The notes under the pieces: model-generated
Told to the model about the DNA's origin: nothing
The model's database searches: none
What the model saw: the letters and a program-made list of their open reading frames with translations, nothing else
Source: Burkholderiales bacterium
Lineage (GTDB): Bacteria; Pseudomonadota; Gammaproteobacteria; Burkholderiales; Burkholderiaceae_C
NCBI GenBank assembly: GCA_016191525.1
Contig: JACPOK010000011.1
Location: 62,001-126,000, forward strand
Reading direction: 5' to 3'
Length of the DNA stretch: 64,000 bases
In this document: positions 1 through 8,956 of the stretch, in pieces
Layout: each line of letters opens with the position of its first letter
How positions within the stretch are numbered: position 1 is the stretch's first letter
Made by a program: the position numbers and the translations under genes

Positions 1-156
1 CGGCGTCATGGCCGGCGGCCGCGGCGCGGGGCAGCCGGCCACGGCGGAAGTGACCTGAAGCAGGGGATCGTTGAAATAGTTCTGCCGCTCCTGCGCGGCG
101 GCGATGGCCGGCAGGGCCAGGCCCATCGCCATCCACACCCATCTGCCCAGCCTCAT
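1..156 (-). CDS. exported protein of unknown function (partial, N-terminus only)
   Basis: The first 52 codons of a minus-strand gene lie here; the rest runs off the window edge. The start ATG (154-156) is followed by a basic N-terminus, a hydrophobic stretch rich in Ala/Leu/Met and an AIAAA-Q site, a good Sec signal peptide with cleavage near residue 21. The mature part begins QERQNYFNDP. The gene lies 21 bp downstream of kup on the same strand and is probably cotranscribed. I have a weak memory of exported BON-domain proteins with a similar mature start in Comamonadaceae, but the visible part is too short to assign a family. Confidence 0.6.
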   Translation of the reverse strand, partial: MRLGRWVWMAMGLALPAIAAAQERQNYFNDPLLQVTSAVAGCPAPRPPAMTP

Positions 157-177
157 CGGTGCCTCCGTTGGGGGGCC

Positions 178-2046
178 CTAGATTTCGATCTTGGAGCCCA
201 GTTCGACCACGGAATTATTGGGCAGATGCAGAAAGTCTGCAGCGGCGCTGGCGTTGTGGTGCATCTGGGCGAACAGCTTCTCGCGCCAGTTGGCCATGCC
301 GCCGCCTATGGTGGGGATGACCGTGTCACGCGACAGGAAGTAGCTGGTGGTCATGGCCTCGATCTCGCAGCCCCGGCCGCGGATCTGTTCCAGCGCGCGG
401 GGCACGTCGGGGTCGTTCTTGAAGCCGTAGTGCAGCACCACCTGCCAGCAGTCGTGGCCCAGCGACTCGATCTCCAGCCGCTTGTTCATGCCGATCCAGG
501 GCACCTCGTGGCTGCGCACGGTGACAAACAGGTTGTGCTCGTGCAGCACCTTGTTGTGCTTGAGGTTGTGCAGCATGGCGTTGGGCACGGTGCCCGGCTC
601 GCCGGTGAGGAACACCGCCGTGCCCTGCACCCGCGTGGGCGGGCTGACGAACACCGCTTCCAGGAAGCTCGTGAGGTCGATGGCATCGGCGCGCAGCTTC
701 TCGTTGAGCAGGGCCCGGCCCTGCTTCCAGGTCATCATCAGCGTGAAGATGCAGCCGCCGATCAGCAGCGGGAACCAGCCGCCCTGCAGCAGCTTGAGCA
801 GGTTGGAGGCGAAGAAGGTGAAGTCGACGATGAAGAACCAGCCGGTGGCGGCGATGCACAGCCACAGCGGGTATTTCCAGCCGTAGCGGATCACGAAGAA
901 CGTGAGGACGGTGGTGATCAGCATGTCGGTGCACACAGCGATGCCGTAGGCCGCCGCCAAGTTGCTGGACGAGCGGAACATCACTACGGCCAGCACGATG
1001 GCCGCGAACAGGCCCCAGTTGACGAAGGGGATGTAGATCTGGCCGGTGTCGCGCACGCTGGTGTGCTGCACGTTCAGCCGCGGCAGGTAGCCCAGCTGGA
1101 TGACCTGCTTGGTCACGCTGAAGGCGCCGGTGATCAGCGCCTGCGAGGCGACCACGCCCGCCGCCGTGGCCAGGATCACCAGCGGCAGCAGCAGCCAGTT
1201 CGGCGCCATCTTGTAGAAGGGGTTGCTCACCGCGCTGGGGTCGGCCAGCAGCAGCGCGCCCTGGCCGAAGTAATTGAGCGTGAGCGAGGGCATCACCACC
1301 GAGAACCAGGCCAGGCGGATCGGCCGCTTGCCGAAGTGGCCGAGGTCGGCGTACAGCGCCTCGGCGCCGGTGACGCACAGCACCACGGCACCCAGGATGA
1401 TGAAGGTGGTGCCGGGGTGGTGGAACATGAAGAGCACCGCGTAGTGCGGGCTCATCGCGTACAGGATTTCGGGGTGCCGCACGATGTGCGAGATGCCGAG
1501 CACCGAGATGGTGGCGAACCACACCAGCGTCACCGGCCCGAAGAATTTGCCGATGCCGGCCGTGCCGCTCTTTTGCACGAAGAACAGCACGAACAGCACG
1601 ATCAGCGTCAGCGGCACCACCCAGTCCTTGAAGGCGGGGGAGATGACCTCCAGGCCTTCGATCGCCGACAGCACCGTGACGGCGGGGGTGATGACGCCGT
1701 CGCCATAGAAGAGCGAAGTGCCGAAGATGCCCACACCCAGCAGCCATTTGCGCAGCTCGGGCTTGTCCTTCACCGCCTGCGAGGCCAGCGCCAGCATGGC
1801 GATCAGACCGCCCTCGCCGTGGTTGTCGGCCCGCAGCACCAGCACCACGTACTTGATCGAGACGATCACCGTGAGCGTCCAGAAGAAGATGGACAGGATG
1901 CCGTAGATGTTGGCGGGGTTCAAAGGGACGTGCCCCGAGCCGAAGACTTCCTTGACGGCGTACAGGACACTGGTGCCGATGTCGCCATAGACGACACCGA
2001 TGGCGCCGATGGTGAGCGCCGCGAGCGAGGATTTCGAACTTTGCAC
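178..2046 (-). CDS. kup: Kup low-affinity potassium transporter
   Basis: The 622-residue product has the length and layout of Kup/Trk-D potassium uptake proteins: about twelve membrane segments over residues 10-460 and a C-terminal cytoplasmic domain. The family signature GDIGTS sits at residues 21-26 and DNHGEGG follows near residue 75. Kup imports potassium with protons across the inner membrane, mainly at acid pH. The start is GTG (2044-2046), preceded six bases upstream by GGGG as ribosome binding site. That site lies in one arm of a hairpin (see 2053-2088). Kup is transcribed in the same direction as gshA, 135 bp downstream of it. Confidence 0.97.
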   Translation of the reverse strand: MQSSKSSLAALTIGAIGVVYGDIGTSVLYAVKEVFGSGHVPLNPANIYGILSIFFWTLTVIVSIKYVVLVLRADNHGEGGLIAMLALASQAVKDKPELRKWLLGVGIFGTSLFYGDGVITPAVTVLSAIEGLEVISPAFKDWVVPLTLIVLFVLFFVQKSGTAGIGKFFGPVTLVWFATISVLGISHIVRHPEILYAMSPHYAVLFMFHHPGTTFIILGAVVLCVTGAEALYADLGHFGKRPIRLAWFSVVMPSLTLNYFGQGALLLADPSAVSNPFYKMAPNWLLLPLVILATAAGVVASQALITGAFSVTKQVIQLGYLPRLNVQHTSVRDTGQIYIPFVNWGLFAAIVLAVVMFRSSSNLAAAYGIAVCTDMLITTVLTFFVIRYGWKYPLWLCIAATGWFFIVDFTFFASNLLKLLQGGWFPLLIGGCIFTLMMTWKQGRALLNEKLRADAIDLTSFLEAVFVSPPTRVQGTAVFLTGEPGTVPNAMLHNLKHNKVLHEHNLFVTVRSHEVPWIGMNKRLEIESLGHDCWQVVLHYGFKNDPDVPRALEQIRGRGCEIEAMTTSYFLSRDTVIPTIGGGMANWREKLFAQMHHNASAAADFLHLPNNSVVELGSKIEI

Positions 2047-2052
2047 TAAGAG

Positions 2053-2088
2053 CCCCGTCTTGACGGCCCAGACTTCGGGCCGGCGGGG
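2053..2088 (-). promoter_or_regulatory. nested hairpin masking the kup ribosome binding site
   Basis: In the leader of kup an inner stem (GGCCC 2065-2069 with GGGCC 2077-2081) is enclosed by an outer stem (CCCCG 2053-2057 with CGGGG 2084-2088). On the kup mRNA the GGGG of the outer stem is the presumed Shine-Dalgarno sequence, six bases before the GTG start, so the hairpin would hide it. Seen in sequence; a regulatory role is inferred. The plus strand of the same hairpin is followed by TTTTAA and could look like a terminator, but no plus-strand gene ends here. Confidence 0.4.
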
Positions 2089-2181
2089 TTTTAACCTTTG
2101 GGACCGTTATTGTGCGCCCGCAACCGCCTGCCGGAACGGCCGATGTTGCAGCGCAGCAACTACCGGCGGAGGGCGTTGCCT

Positions 2182-3477
2182 CTAGTCGTAGACCTCGGCG
2201 TCGGGGTCGGTGGCTTCCAGCTCGTAGCTGGCGGCCAGCATGGCCAGCCGGCCGATGACGCCGTACATGTAGAAGCGGTTGGGCGCACTCGCGCCGGGCT
2301 TCTCGCCGGGCTGAGGTAAGCGCGTACTCTCAGCGAACGCCAAAGGCACGAAATGGGCGCCCGGGGCGTTGAGGTTTTCGTCGACACCGCGTTCGGAATG
2401 CACCCGGTAGAAGCCGCCCACCACGTAGCGGTCCATCATGTAGACCACCGGTTCGGCCACAGCGTCGTTCATGCGCTCATTGGTCAGCACCCCTTCCTGG
2501 ATGATGACCTGGTGCACTTCCTGGCCGTCCTTGATGACGGACATCTTGTTTTTCGTCTTGCGGTTGAGCTCGTCAAGGTCTTTCACGTCGCGCACCGTCA
2601 TGATGCCCATGCCGTAGGTGCCGTTGTCGGCCTTCACCACCACGAACGGCTTTTCGTTGATGCCGTATTCCTTGTACTTCTTGCGGATCCTGGTCAGCAG
2701 CGCATCGACGTTGGTGGTCAGGCATTCCATGCCCGTGCCTTCGGCGAAATTGACTTCGCCGCACATGTTGAACATCGGGTTGATCAGCCAGGGATCGATG
2801 CCCAGCAGCTTGCCGAAGCGCTTGGACACTTCCTCGTAGCTCTTGAAGTGGTTGCTCTTGCGGCGCACGCTCCAGCCGGCGTGCAGCGGCGGCAGCAGGT
2901 ACTGCTCGTGCAGGTCTTCCAGGATGCCGGGCGCGCCGGCCGACAGGTCGTTGTTCAAAAGGATGGTGCAGGGGTCGAAATCCTTCAGCCCCAGGCGGCG
3001 CTTGCTGCGGATCACCGGTTCCAGCAGCACCGTGCCGCCGCCGGGCAGGTCGATGGTGGTGGGCTCCTTGATCTCCGGGCTGATGGAGCCGATGCGCACG
3101 TTCAGCCCCGCCATGTGGAAGATGCGCTTGAGCTGGGCCAGGTTGCTCAGGTAGAACGTGTTGCGGGTGTGGTTCTCGGGAATCACCAGCAGGTTCTTGG
3201 CTTCCGGGCAGATCTTCTCGATGGCGGCCATGGCCGACTGCACGGCCAGCGGCAGCATCTCGGGCGTCAGGTTGTTCCAGCCGCCCGGGTACAGGTTGGT
3301 GTCGACCGGGGCCAGCTTGAAGCCGGCGTTGCGGATGTCCACCGAGCTGTAGAACGGGGGCGTGTGCTCCATCCATTCCAGCCGGAACCAGCGCTCGATG
3401 GCGGGCATGGACTCCAGCACGCGCTGCTCGAGTTCATTGATGGGGCCGGTCAGGGCGGTGACGAGATGCGGAACCAT
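2182..3477 (-). CDS. gshA: glutamate-cysteine ligase (beta-proteobacterial type)
   Basis: The 431-residue protein matches the GshA family first described in acidithiobacilli and found in beta-proteobacteria, distinct from the E. coli enzyme. It catalyses the ATP-dependent joining of glutamate and cysteine, the first step of glutathione synthesis. Visible family blocks are DTNLYPGGWNN near residue 60, PENHTRNTFY near 100, a basic RSKRR near 158, and KADNGTYGMGI near 283, which resembles the ATP-grasp nucleotide loop. gshB is not in the window. The start ATG at 3477 fits the family length. Confidence 0.93.
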   Translation of the reverse strand: MVPHLVTALTGPINELEQRVLESMPAIERWFRLEWMEHTPPFYSSVDIRNAGFKLAPVDTNLYPGGWNNLTPEMLPLAVQSAMAAIEKICPEAKNLLVIPENHTRNTFYLSNLAQLKRIFHMAGLNVRIGSISPEIKEPTTIDLPGGGTVLLEPVIRSKRRLGLKDFDPCTILLNNDLSAGAPGILEDLHEQYLLPPLHAGWSVRRKSNHFKSYEEVSKRFGKLLGIDPWLINPMFNMCGEVNFAEGTGMECLTTNVDALLTRIRKKYKEYGINEKPFVVVKADNGTYGMGIMTVRDVKDLDELNRKTKNKMSVIKDGQEVHQVIIQEGVLTNERMNDAVAEPVVYMMDRYVVGGFYRVHSERGVDENLNAPGAHFVPLAFAESTRLPQPGEKPGASAPNRFYMYGVIGRLAMLAASYELEATDPDAEVYD

Positions 3478-3568
3478 GCGGCCCTCTTGCCTTTAGCTTG
3501 TTTTGGAATATCTGACAGGAATTGTAGGGATTTGGGGGCAGCCGTGGGCGTTGCAACCCCCCGCCGGC

Positions 3569-4585
3569 TCAGGAAAGGCGGGCCAGCGGCAGGTTCAGCA
3601 GCAGGTTCTGCGGCTTGAGCTTCAGGCGCTTGTCCGCGTCCATGGACATGGCCAGGTAGACCGGGCGGCCGGCGATTTCCGGCCGCATGACGGCGGGCTC
3701 GCCGAATTCCAGCTTGAACAGGCACAGCATGCGCGCCATGCGGTCCGCGTCCACGTCGTGGCCCTGGTACAGGTCGTTGAGCACGGCGCTGGCCTGCGCA
3801 TCCAGCCCCACGTGCCAGACCCAGTGCTCGTCGTCGATCTCGCGCTCGATGCCGATGCGCACCGTGCAGCCCATGAAGTGCCTGACCCAGGCCGCCAGCA
3901 CTTCGGCCAGCGCCTGCAGCGCCGGCTGGCCGTGGGTGAGGCTGACCACCAGGTCGTGCGCCTCGTCGCGTTCCCAGTAGATGTCGGCGTTGTCGGCCTG
4001 CAGCACGTCCAGGTCGGTGGTGCGCAGCACGGCGCCGCCCTGCCTGAGCAGCTCGCCTATCGTGCCGAAGCTGCCGGAGACGGCATGCCGCTCGACGGTC
4101 TCATCATCCGCCGCCATCACCTGGCCGTCGTCCTGCACCGAGATTTTCTGGGGGCGGAACAGCATTTCGGCGGCACGCGCCTGCATGGGCGTGGCTTCAT
4201 CGCCCAGCACATGGCGCAGCAGGACCTGCGTGAGCTGGAACACGAAGACCGGCGGCACGTCGACCCCGTCGCCCTTGAACAGCTGCATGTAGCTGCCCTC
4301 CAGCGTGGGCTGGGCCAGCAGCCGGGTGCGAAAGCGCAGCCAGATGGCGTAGTTGGCGCGCGCGTCATCGTCGCTCACCGCCGCCAGCTGCGCCTCGCTT
4401 ATTTCCGCGCGGGGCTGGTTCAGCAGCAGGCCGTGCAGCGCCAGCTCGCCCGCGCACGATTGCGCCACCGGCGCCAGCTCGGGGCGCAGCAGCAGGCTGC
4501 GCAGGAAGGCGTCGCTCACGACGAGGTGGTTGTCGGCGGTTTTTTCCAGCAAGCCGTAGCCGCACTCGCGCCAGTAGTCATGCAT
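3569..4585 (-). CDS. conserved protein of unknown function (DUF6352-like)
   Basis: This 338-residue soluble protein has no signal peptide or membrane segment. It starts MHDYWRECGYGLL and is rich in acidic residues, with a C-terminal half containing YWERDEAHDLVVSLTHGQP. I recognise it as a protein commonly found next to proA in Burkholderiales and probably the DUF6352 family; no biochemical role is known to me. The ATG at 4585 lies 9 bp downstream of the proA stop on the same strand, so it is very likely the last gene of the holA-proA operon. Confidence 0.75.
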   Translation of the reverse strand: MHDYWRECGYGLLEKTADNHLVVSDAFLRSLLLRPELAPVAQSCAGELALHGLLLNQPRAEISEAQLAAVSDDDARANYAIWLRFRTRLLAQPTLEGSYMQLFKGDGVDVPPVFVFQLTQVLLRHVLGDEATPMQARAAEMLFRPQKISVQDDGQVMAADDETVERHAVSGSFGTIGELLRQGGAVLRTTDLDVLQADNADIYWERDEAHDLVVSLTHGQPALQALAEVLAAWVRHFMGCTVRIGIEREIDDEHWVWHVGLDAQASAVLNDLYQGHDVDADRMARMLCLFKLEFGEPAVMRPEIAGRPVYLAMSMDADKRLKLKPQNLLLNLPLARLS

Positions 4586-4594
4586 GGGAAACGC

Positions 4595-5875
4595 TCAGGC
4601 GCGGATTTCGCCCTGGCCCAGCACCACGTACTTGAGCGAGGTGAGGCCTTCGAGCCCCACCGGCCCGCGGGCGTGGAACTTGTCGGTGCTGATGCCGATT
4701 TCGGCGCCCAGGCCGAACTCGAAGCCGTCGGCGAAGCGCGGGCTCGCGTTGACCATCACGCTGGCCGAATCCACCTCGCGCAGGAAGCGCTGGGCGTGCA
4801 CGTGGTCGCGCGTGATGATGGCGTCGGTGTGGTGGCTGCTGTACTGGTTGATGTGGGCGATGGCCGCGTCGATGCCATCCACCACCTTGATGCTGATGAT
4901 GGGCGCGAGGTATTCCTCGTACCAGTCCTGCTCGGTCGCGGCTTTCAGGTTCGCGCCTTTCACGCCGGCCAGCAGGGCCTGCGCCTCGGCATCGCAGCGC
5001 ATCTCCACGCCCTTGGCCGCGTAGATGGCGCCGATCAACGGCAGGAACTCCCTTGCCGCGCCGCGCGCCACCAGCAGGCCTTCGATGGCGTTGCAGGGGC
5101 TGTACTTCTGGGTCTTGGCGTTGTCGGCGACGCGCACGGCCATCCCGATTTCGCTCGGGTCGTCCACGTACACATGGCAGTTGCCGTCCAGGTGCTTGAT
5201 GACCGGCACCTTGGCTTCGCGGCTGATGCGCTCAATCAGGCCCTTGCCGCCGCGCGGGATGATCACGTCCACGAACTGCGGCATGGCGATCAGCTGGCCC
5301 ACCGCCTCGCGGTCGGTGGTCTGCACCAGTTGCACCGCTTCCGGCGGCAGCCCGGCTTCCACCAGCGCCTGCGTCACCAGCCGCGCCAGCGCCTTGTTGG
5401 AGTCGATGGCTTCGGAGCCGCCGCGCAGGATGCAGGCGTTGCCGCTCTTGATGGACAGGCTGGCCGCCTCGATGGTCACGTTGGGCCGGCTCTCGAAGAT
5501 CATGCCGAACACGCCGATCGGAACGCGCATCTGCCCCACGCGGATGCCGCTGGGCTGCTGCTTCATGCCGATGATCTCGCCGATGATGTCCGGCATGGCT
5601 GCCAGCTGCTCGCAGCCCTGGGCCACCGTCTCGATCACCTTGGGCGTGAGCTTGAGCCGGTCCACCATGGGCGCGGGCAGGCCGGCGGCGGTGGCGCGCT
5701 CAATGTCCCTGGCGTTGTCGGTTGCCAGGGCCTGCACATTGGCCCGCAGCAGGCCGGCCAGAACCGTGAGTGCTCTGTTTTTTGTAGCAGCATCAGCACG
5801 CGCCATGCCCGCTGCAGCCTGTTTTGCCTGCAAACCGAGGGTCTGGATGTACTCCTGGACGTTCAGCGCGTTCAT
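4595..5875 (-). CDS. proA: glutamate-5-semialdehyde dehydrogenase (gamma-glutamyl phosphate reductase)
   Basis: ProA reduces gamma-glutamyl phosphate to glutamate semialdehyde with NADPH in proline synthesis. The 426-residue protein has the family blocks IFESRPNVT (127-135), [13 protein letters not shown] (144-156) and DGNCHVYVD (230-238), the last holding the presumed catalytic Cys233. Its ATG overlaps the holA stop in an ATGA junction, which argues for translational coupling. Codons for residues near 29-35 contain a copy-like version of the 17-bp GCTA...TAGC repeat (5772-5788). proB is not in the window. Confidence 0.97.
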   Translation of the reverse strand: MNALNVQEYIQTLGLQAKQAAAGMARADAATKNRALTVLAGLLRANVQALATDNARDIERATAAGLPAPMVDRLKLTPKVIETVAQGCEQLAAMPDIIGEIIGMKQQPSGIRVGQMRVPIGVFGMIFESRPNVTIEAASLSIKSGNACILRGGSEAIDSNKALARLVTQALVEAGLPPEAVQLVQTTDREAVGQLIAMPQFVDVIIPRGGKGLIERISREAKVPVIKHLDGNCHVYVDDPSEIGMAVRVADNAKTQKYSPCNAIEGLLVARGAAREFLPLIGAIYAAKGVEMRCDAEAQALLAGVKGANLKAATEQDWYEEYLAPIISIKVVDGIDAAIAHINQYSSHHTDAIITRDHVHAQRFLREVDSASVMVNASPRFADGFEFGLGAEIGISTDKFHARGPVGLEGLTSLKYVVLGQGEIRA

Positions 5876-6954
5876 GCGGGCATTTTACGTGCGGGCGCGT
5901 TTTGCTGCACCGCGCACTCCTGGCACAGCTGCATGGCCAGCCGCTGCAGCGCCTGCCAGCCGTCGTGGGGCCAGCCGGGCGCCTTCAGGCCCTTGACGAT
6001 GCCGTCCACCAGGTGGGCCGAGTGCAGCAGGTTGTCCAGCGCGGTGGCCGACAGGCGCGGCAGCACCCGCTCGAACAGCCGCTCCTTCACGCCCCAGACG
6101 CGCTGCTCGCGCAGCGCCATGGGCAGCGGCCGGCCGGCGCCCATGGCGTCTTTCACGCGCTTGAGCGCGCGGATGTCCTCGGACAGCGTGTAGTGCACCA
6201 GCACCTCGGCCTCGCCCTCGGCCTGCAGGCCGTCCAGCATGCGCTGCACGCGCGCGGCCTGGCCGCCGAGCACTGCCTCGGACAGCTTGAATACGTCATA
6301 GCGCGCCACGTTGAGCACGGCGCTTTCCACCTGTTCGAAATTGAGTTCGCCCTGCGGGTACAGCAGCGCCAGCTTCTGGATCTCCTGGTGGGCAGCCAGC
6401 AGGTTGCCCTCCACCCGGTCGGAGAAGAACTGCAGCGTGCGCTGGCCTTCCTCGCCGGCCACCACGCGCTGGCCTTGCTGCGACAGGCGCTGCGCAATCC
6501 ATTGCGGCAAGGCATTGCGCTCCACCGGCTCGACCTGGATGGTGACGCCGAAGTTCTCCAGCGCGCCGAACCAGGCGCCGGTTTTCGTCATCTTGTCCAG
6601 CCGGGGCAGCAGCACCAGCGTGAGTGTGGAGTCATTGTCCTGCGCGCTTTGCGCCAGCTGTTGCAGCGCGGGGCTGCCCTCCTTGCCGGGCTTGCCCGAG
6701 GGGACGCGGATCTCCACGATCTGCTTGTCGGCGAACAGGCTGAGGCTGCCGCCGGCCGCCATCACCTCGCTCCAGTCGAAATGGGCGCCGGCCACCGTGT
6801 GCACCGTTCGCTCGGTGTAGCCCTGGGCCCGCGCCGCGGCGCGGATGGCGTCCGCCGCCTCCTGGATCAGCAGCGGCTCGTCGCCGTGCAGGGTGTACAG
6901 GGAACGCAGGCCTTTTTGCAGGTGGGGGCTGAGTTGGGCGGCGGCAAGCTGCAT
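5872..6954 (-). CDS. holA: DNA polymerase III delta subunit
   Basis: The 360-residue product is the clamp-loader delta subunit that opens the beta sliding clamp. It begins [15 protein letters not shown] and shows the family landmarks [14 protein letters not shown] (about 20-33), a middle domain with [15 protein letters not shown] and the typical [17 protein letters not shown] helix. The open frame extends 34 codons upstream, but the homologous N-terminus begins at ATG 6954. It lies ten bases below the ornithine aminotransferase stop and overlaps proA by four bases. In many proteobacteria holA follows leuS-lptE directly; here an lrp-rocD pair is inserted between them. Confidence 0.93.
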   Translation of the reverse strand: MQLAAAQLSPHLQKGLRSLYTLHGDEPLLIQEAADAIRAAARAQGYTERTVHTVAGAHFDWSEVMAAGGSLSLFADKQIVEIRVPSGKPGKEGSPALQQLAQSAQDNDSTLTLVLLPRLDKMTKTGAWFGALENFGVTIQVEPVERNALPQWIAQRLSQQGQRVVAGEEGQRTLQFFSDRVEGNLLAAHQEIQKLALLYPQGELNFEQVESAVLNVARYDVFKLSEAVLGGQAARVQRMLDGLQAEGEAEVLVHYTLSEDIRALKRVKDAMGAGRPLPMALREQRVWGVKERLFERVLPRLSATALDNLLHSAHLVDGIVKGLKAPGWPHDGWQALQRLAMQLCQECAVQQNAPARKMPA

Positions 6955-6964
6955 GCCCCGGAGT

Positions 6965-8230
6965 TTAAGCCGGACACGCCTGCGGTTGCGCCTGCTTTTG
7001 CAGCCGTGCCTGCCTTTCGTGCACCACCGCTTCGAACACACCCACCGCCTGGTCAATCAGCTCGCGGGTGATGGTCAGCGGCGGGGCGAACCTGATCACC
7101 GTTTCGTGGGTTTCCTTGGACAGCACGCCGCCCGCGGCCAACGCCTCCACCAGTTCGCGCGCCGTGGCTTGCGCCGGGTTGATGTCCACGCCCACCCACA
7201 GGCCCCGGCCGCGCACGTCGCGGATCAGTGCGGGGGCCAGCGCCTGCACCTCGCGCAGGCGGGCGAGCAGGTAGGCGCCCAGCTCCGCGCTGCGCTCGAC
7301 CAAATGCTCATCCTCGATCACATTCAGCGCCTCCAGCGCCACGGCCGCGGCCAGCGCGTTGCCGCCGAAGGTGGAGCCATGGCTGCCGGGGTTGAACACG
7401 TCCATCACATCAGAGTCGGCCAGGAAGGCGCTGACCGGCAGCAGCCCGCCGCCCAGCGCCTTGCCCAGGATCAGCGCATCAGGCCGGATGCCCTCGTGCT
7501 CGAAGGCAAACAGCTTGCCGGTGCGGCCCAGCCCGGCCTGCACCTCGTCGATGATGAGGAGCACATTGTTTTCGCCGCACCACTGGCGCAGGGCCCTGAA
7601 AAAGCCGGCGGGCGGCAGCACGATGCCGGCCTCGCCCTGGATCGGCTCGATCAGCACCGCGCAGGTGTTGGCGGTGGCGGCGGCACGCACGCTTTCCATG
7701 TCGCCGAAATCAAAGTGGGTGAACCCGGGCGCGAACGGCCCGAAGCCGGCGCGGTAGTCCGGCTCGCTGGAGAAACCGATGATGGTGCTGGTGCGGCCAT
7801 GGAAGTTCTGCCGCGCCACCAGGATCTGCGCCTGGTTGTCGGCGATGCCCTTGACCTGGTGGCCCCAGCGGCGCGCGCACTTGATGGCCGTCTCCACCGC
7901 CTCGGCGCCGGTGTTCATGGGCAGCGCGCGATCGAAGCCGGCGAGCGTGCACAGCTTTTCCAGGAACGGACCCAGTGTGGTGCCGTGGTACGCCCGCGAG
8001 GTGACGGCCACGCGCTCCAGCTGGCGATGCGCCGCGGCGACCAGCCGGGGGTGCAGGTGCCCGTGGCTGACGGCGGAATACGCACTCATCATGTCGATGT
8101 ATTGGCGCCCCTCAACGTCCCAGACCAGGCAGTCCTTCGCATGATCCACGACGACCGGCACGGGCTGGTAGTTGCGCGCGCCAAAGCGCGCTTCCTTGCC
8201 AATGAAATTGCGTGATTTTTCCTGCTTCAT
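6965..8230 (-). CDS. rocD: ornithine aminotransferase (class III PLP transaminase)
   Basis: The 421-residue protein is a class III aminotransferase closest in pattern to ornithine delta-aminotransferases, which convert ornithine and a 2-oxoacid to glutamate semialdehyde. Visible motifs are NTGAEAVE (106-113), IIDEVQAG (226-233) and LILGKALGGG with the presumed PLP lysine K257. Start ATG 8228-8230 has GGAG upstream. The product feeds the proline/glutamate route of the neighbouring proA. An Lrp-type regulator lies immediately upstream and probably controls it. Acetylornithine aminotransferase is the main alternative, but GFSSEPDYRAGFGPF favours RocD. Confidence 0.85.
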   Translation of the reverse strand: MKQEKSRNFIGKEARFGARNYQPVPVVVDHAKDCLVWDVEGRQYIDMMSAYSAVSHGHLHPRLVAAAHRQLERVAVTSRAYHGTTLGPFLEKLCTLAGFDRALPMNTGAEAVETAIKCARRWGHQVKGIADNQAQILVARQNFHGRTSTIIGFSSEPDYRAGFGPFAPGFTHFDFGDMESVRAAATANTCAVLIEPIQGEAGIVLPPAGFFRALRQWCGENNVLLIIDEVQAGLGRTGKLFAFEHEGIRPDALILGKALGGGLLPVSAFLADSDVMDVFNPGSHGSTFGGNALAAAVALEALNVIEDEHLVERSAELGAYLLARLREVQALAPALIRDVRGRGLWVGVDINPAQATARELVEALAAGGVLSKETHETVIRFAPPLTITRELIDQAVGVFEAVVHERQARLQKQAQPQACPA

Positions 8231-8331
8231 GACCGGCTCCGGTTGATGGAACCAGTCTAGGGGCGCAGGCACGGCGGAGAGCGTTGATCCGCAGGGGCGC
8301 GGCAGCCGTAACCGCACGGATGAAGGCGCTT

Positions 8332-8350
8332 CGCTTCCGAATCGGAAGCG
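8332..8350. promoter_or_regulatory. perfect 19-bp palindrome, candidate Lrp operator
   Basis: The bases CGCTTCCGA-A-TCGGAAGCG form a perfect palindrome with 9-bp arms. It lies between lrp (stop at 8385) and the rocD start (8230), about 102 bp upstream of rocD. No T-run follows on either strand, so a terminator is less likely than an operator. The binding factor is inferred to be the adjacent Lrp/AsnC protein. Confidence 0.5.
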
Positions 8351-8384
8351 GCGTAGGAAGGCACGCCGCAGCGCTGAAGGCCGC

Positions 8385-8861
8385 TTACCCGCGCGATCTC
8401 GGCAGCGGGAAGCCGGCGAATTCCTTGATGGTCTGCAGCTCGATGTTGGTGACGATCTTCTCTATGCCCAGCGCCGGGTCGTCCAGCCACGCGCTGATGA
8501 GCTTGTGGTAACGGGCCAGGTCCGGGCAGGTCACCCGCACCAGGTAGTCGTAGCGGCCGCTGATCACGTAGCAGGCCGCCACCTCCGGCGCGGCGGCCAT
8601 GCGCTTTTCGAAGCGCTGCACCACGGCCTGGCGCTGGTCCTTCAGCGCGATCTCGGCGAACACCGAGATCTGCTCGCCCAGCGCGGCGCGGTGGATGAGG
8701 GCGCGGTAGCCTTCGATGAGCCCCTGCTCTTCCAGCTTGCGCACCCGGTTGAGGGTGGCGCGCGCCGACAGGTGGATGGCTTCCGACAGCGCCTGCACCG
8801 TGGCCCGGCCGTCCTGCTGCAGCAACTCCAGCAGCTTCAGGTCGGCGCGGTCGACTTGCAC
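8385..8861 (-). CDS. Lrp/AsnC family transcriptional regulator
   Basis: A 158-residue protein with an N-terminal AsnC-type helix-turn-helix (residues 3-60: DRADLKLLELLQQDGRATV, then LSARATLNRVRKLEEQGLI) and a C-terminal RAM effector domain (about 65-150) with CYVISGRYDYLVRV and EKIVTNIELQTIKE. Such regulators sense amino acids and bind palindromic sites as dimers to octamers. It lies just upstream of, and reads into, rocD, so ornithine or arginine is a plausible effector (inference). The 19-bp palindrome between the two genes is a candidate site. Confidence 0.9.
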   Translation of the reverse strand: MQVDRADLKLLELLQQDGRATVQALSEAIHLSARATLNRVRKLEEQGLIEGYRALIHRAALGEQISVFAEIALKDQRQAVVQRFEKRMAAAPEVAACYVISGRYDYLVRVTCPDLARYHKLISAWLDDPALGIEKIVTNIELQTIKEFAGFPLPRSRG

Positions 8862-8871
8862 GGCGGGCGCG

Positions 8872-8955
8872 GGTCAGTCCAGCGCCGGGCCGCCCCAAGC
8901 GGACTGAGCCCCCTCGGGGGGCAGCGCATTACACGCAGTGAAAAGCGTGGGGGCC
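8872..8955. repeat. dispersed GC-rich intergenic repeat of Comamonadaceae type
   Basis: Between lrp and lptE lies an 84-bp element with a perfect GCCCCC-TCG-GGGGGC hairpin (8908-8922), flanked by CCGGGCCGCCCC on one side and GCGTGGGGGCC on the other. I recognise this layout as a very common intergenic repeat in Acidovorax/Variovorax-like genomes; the family name is not known to me. It marks the junction where the lrp-rocD pair interrupts the usual lptE-holA adjacency. It may also stop transcription leaving lptE. Confidence 0.6.
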
Positions 8956-8956
8956 A

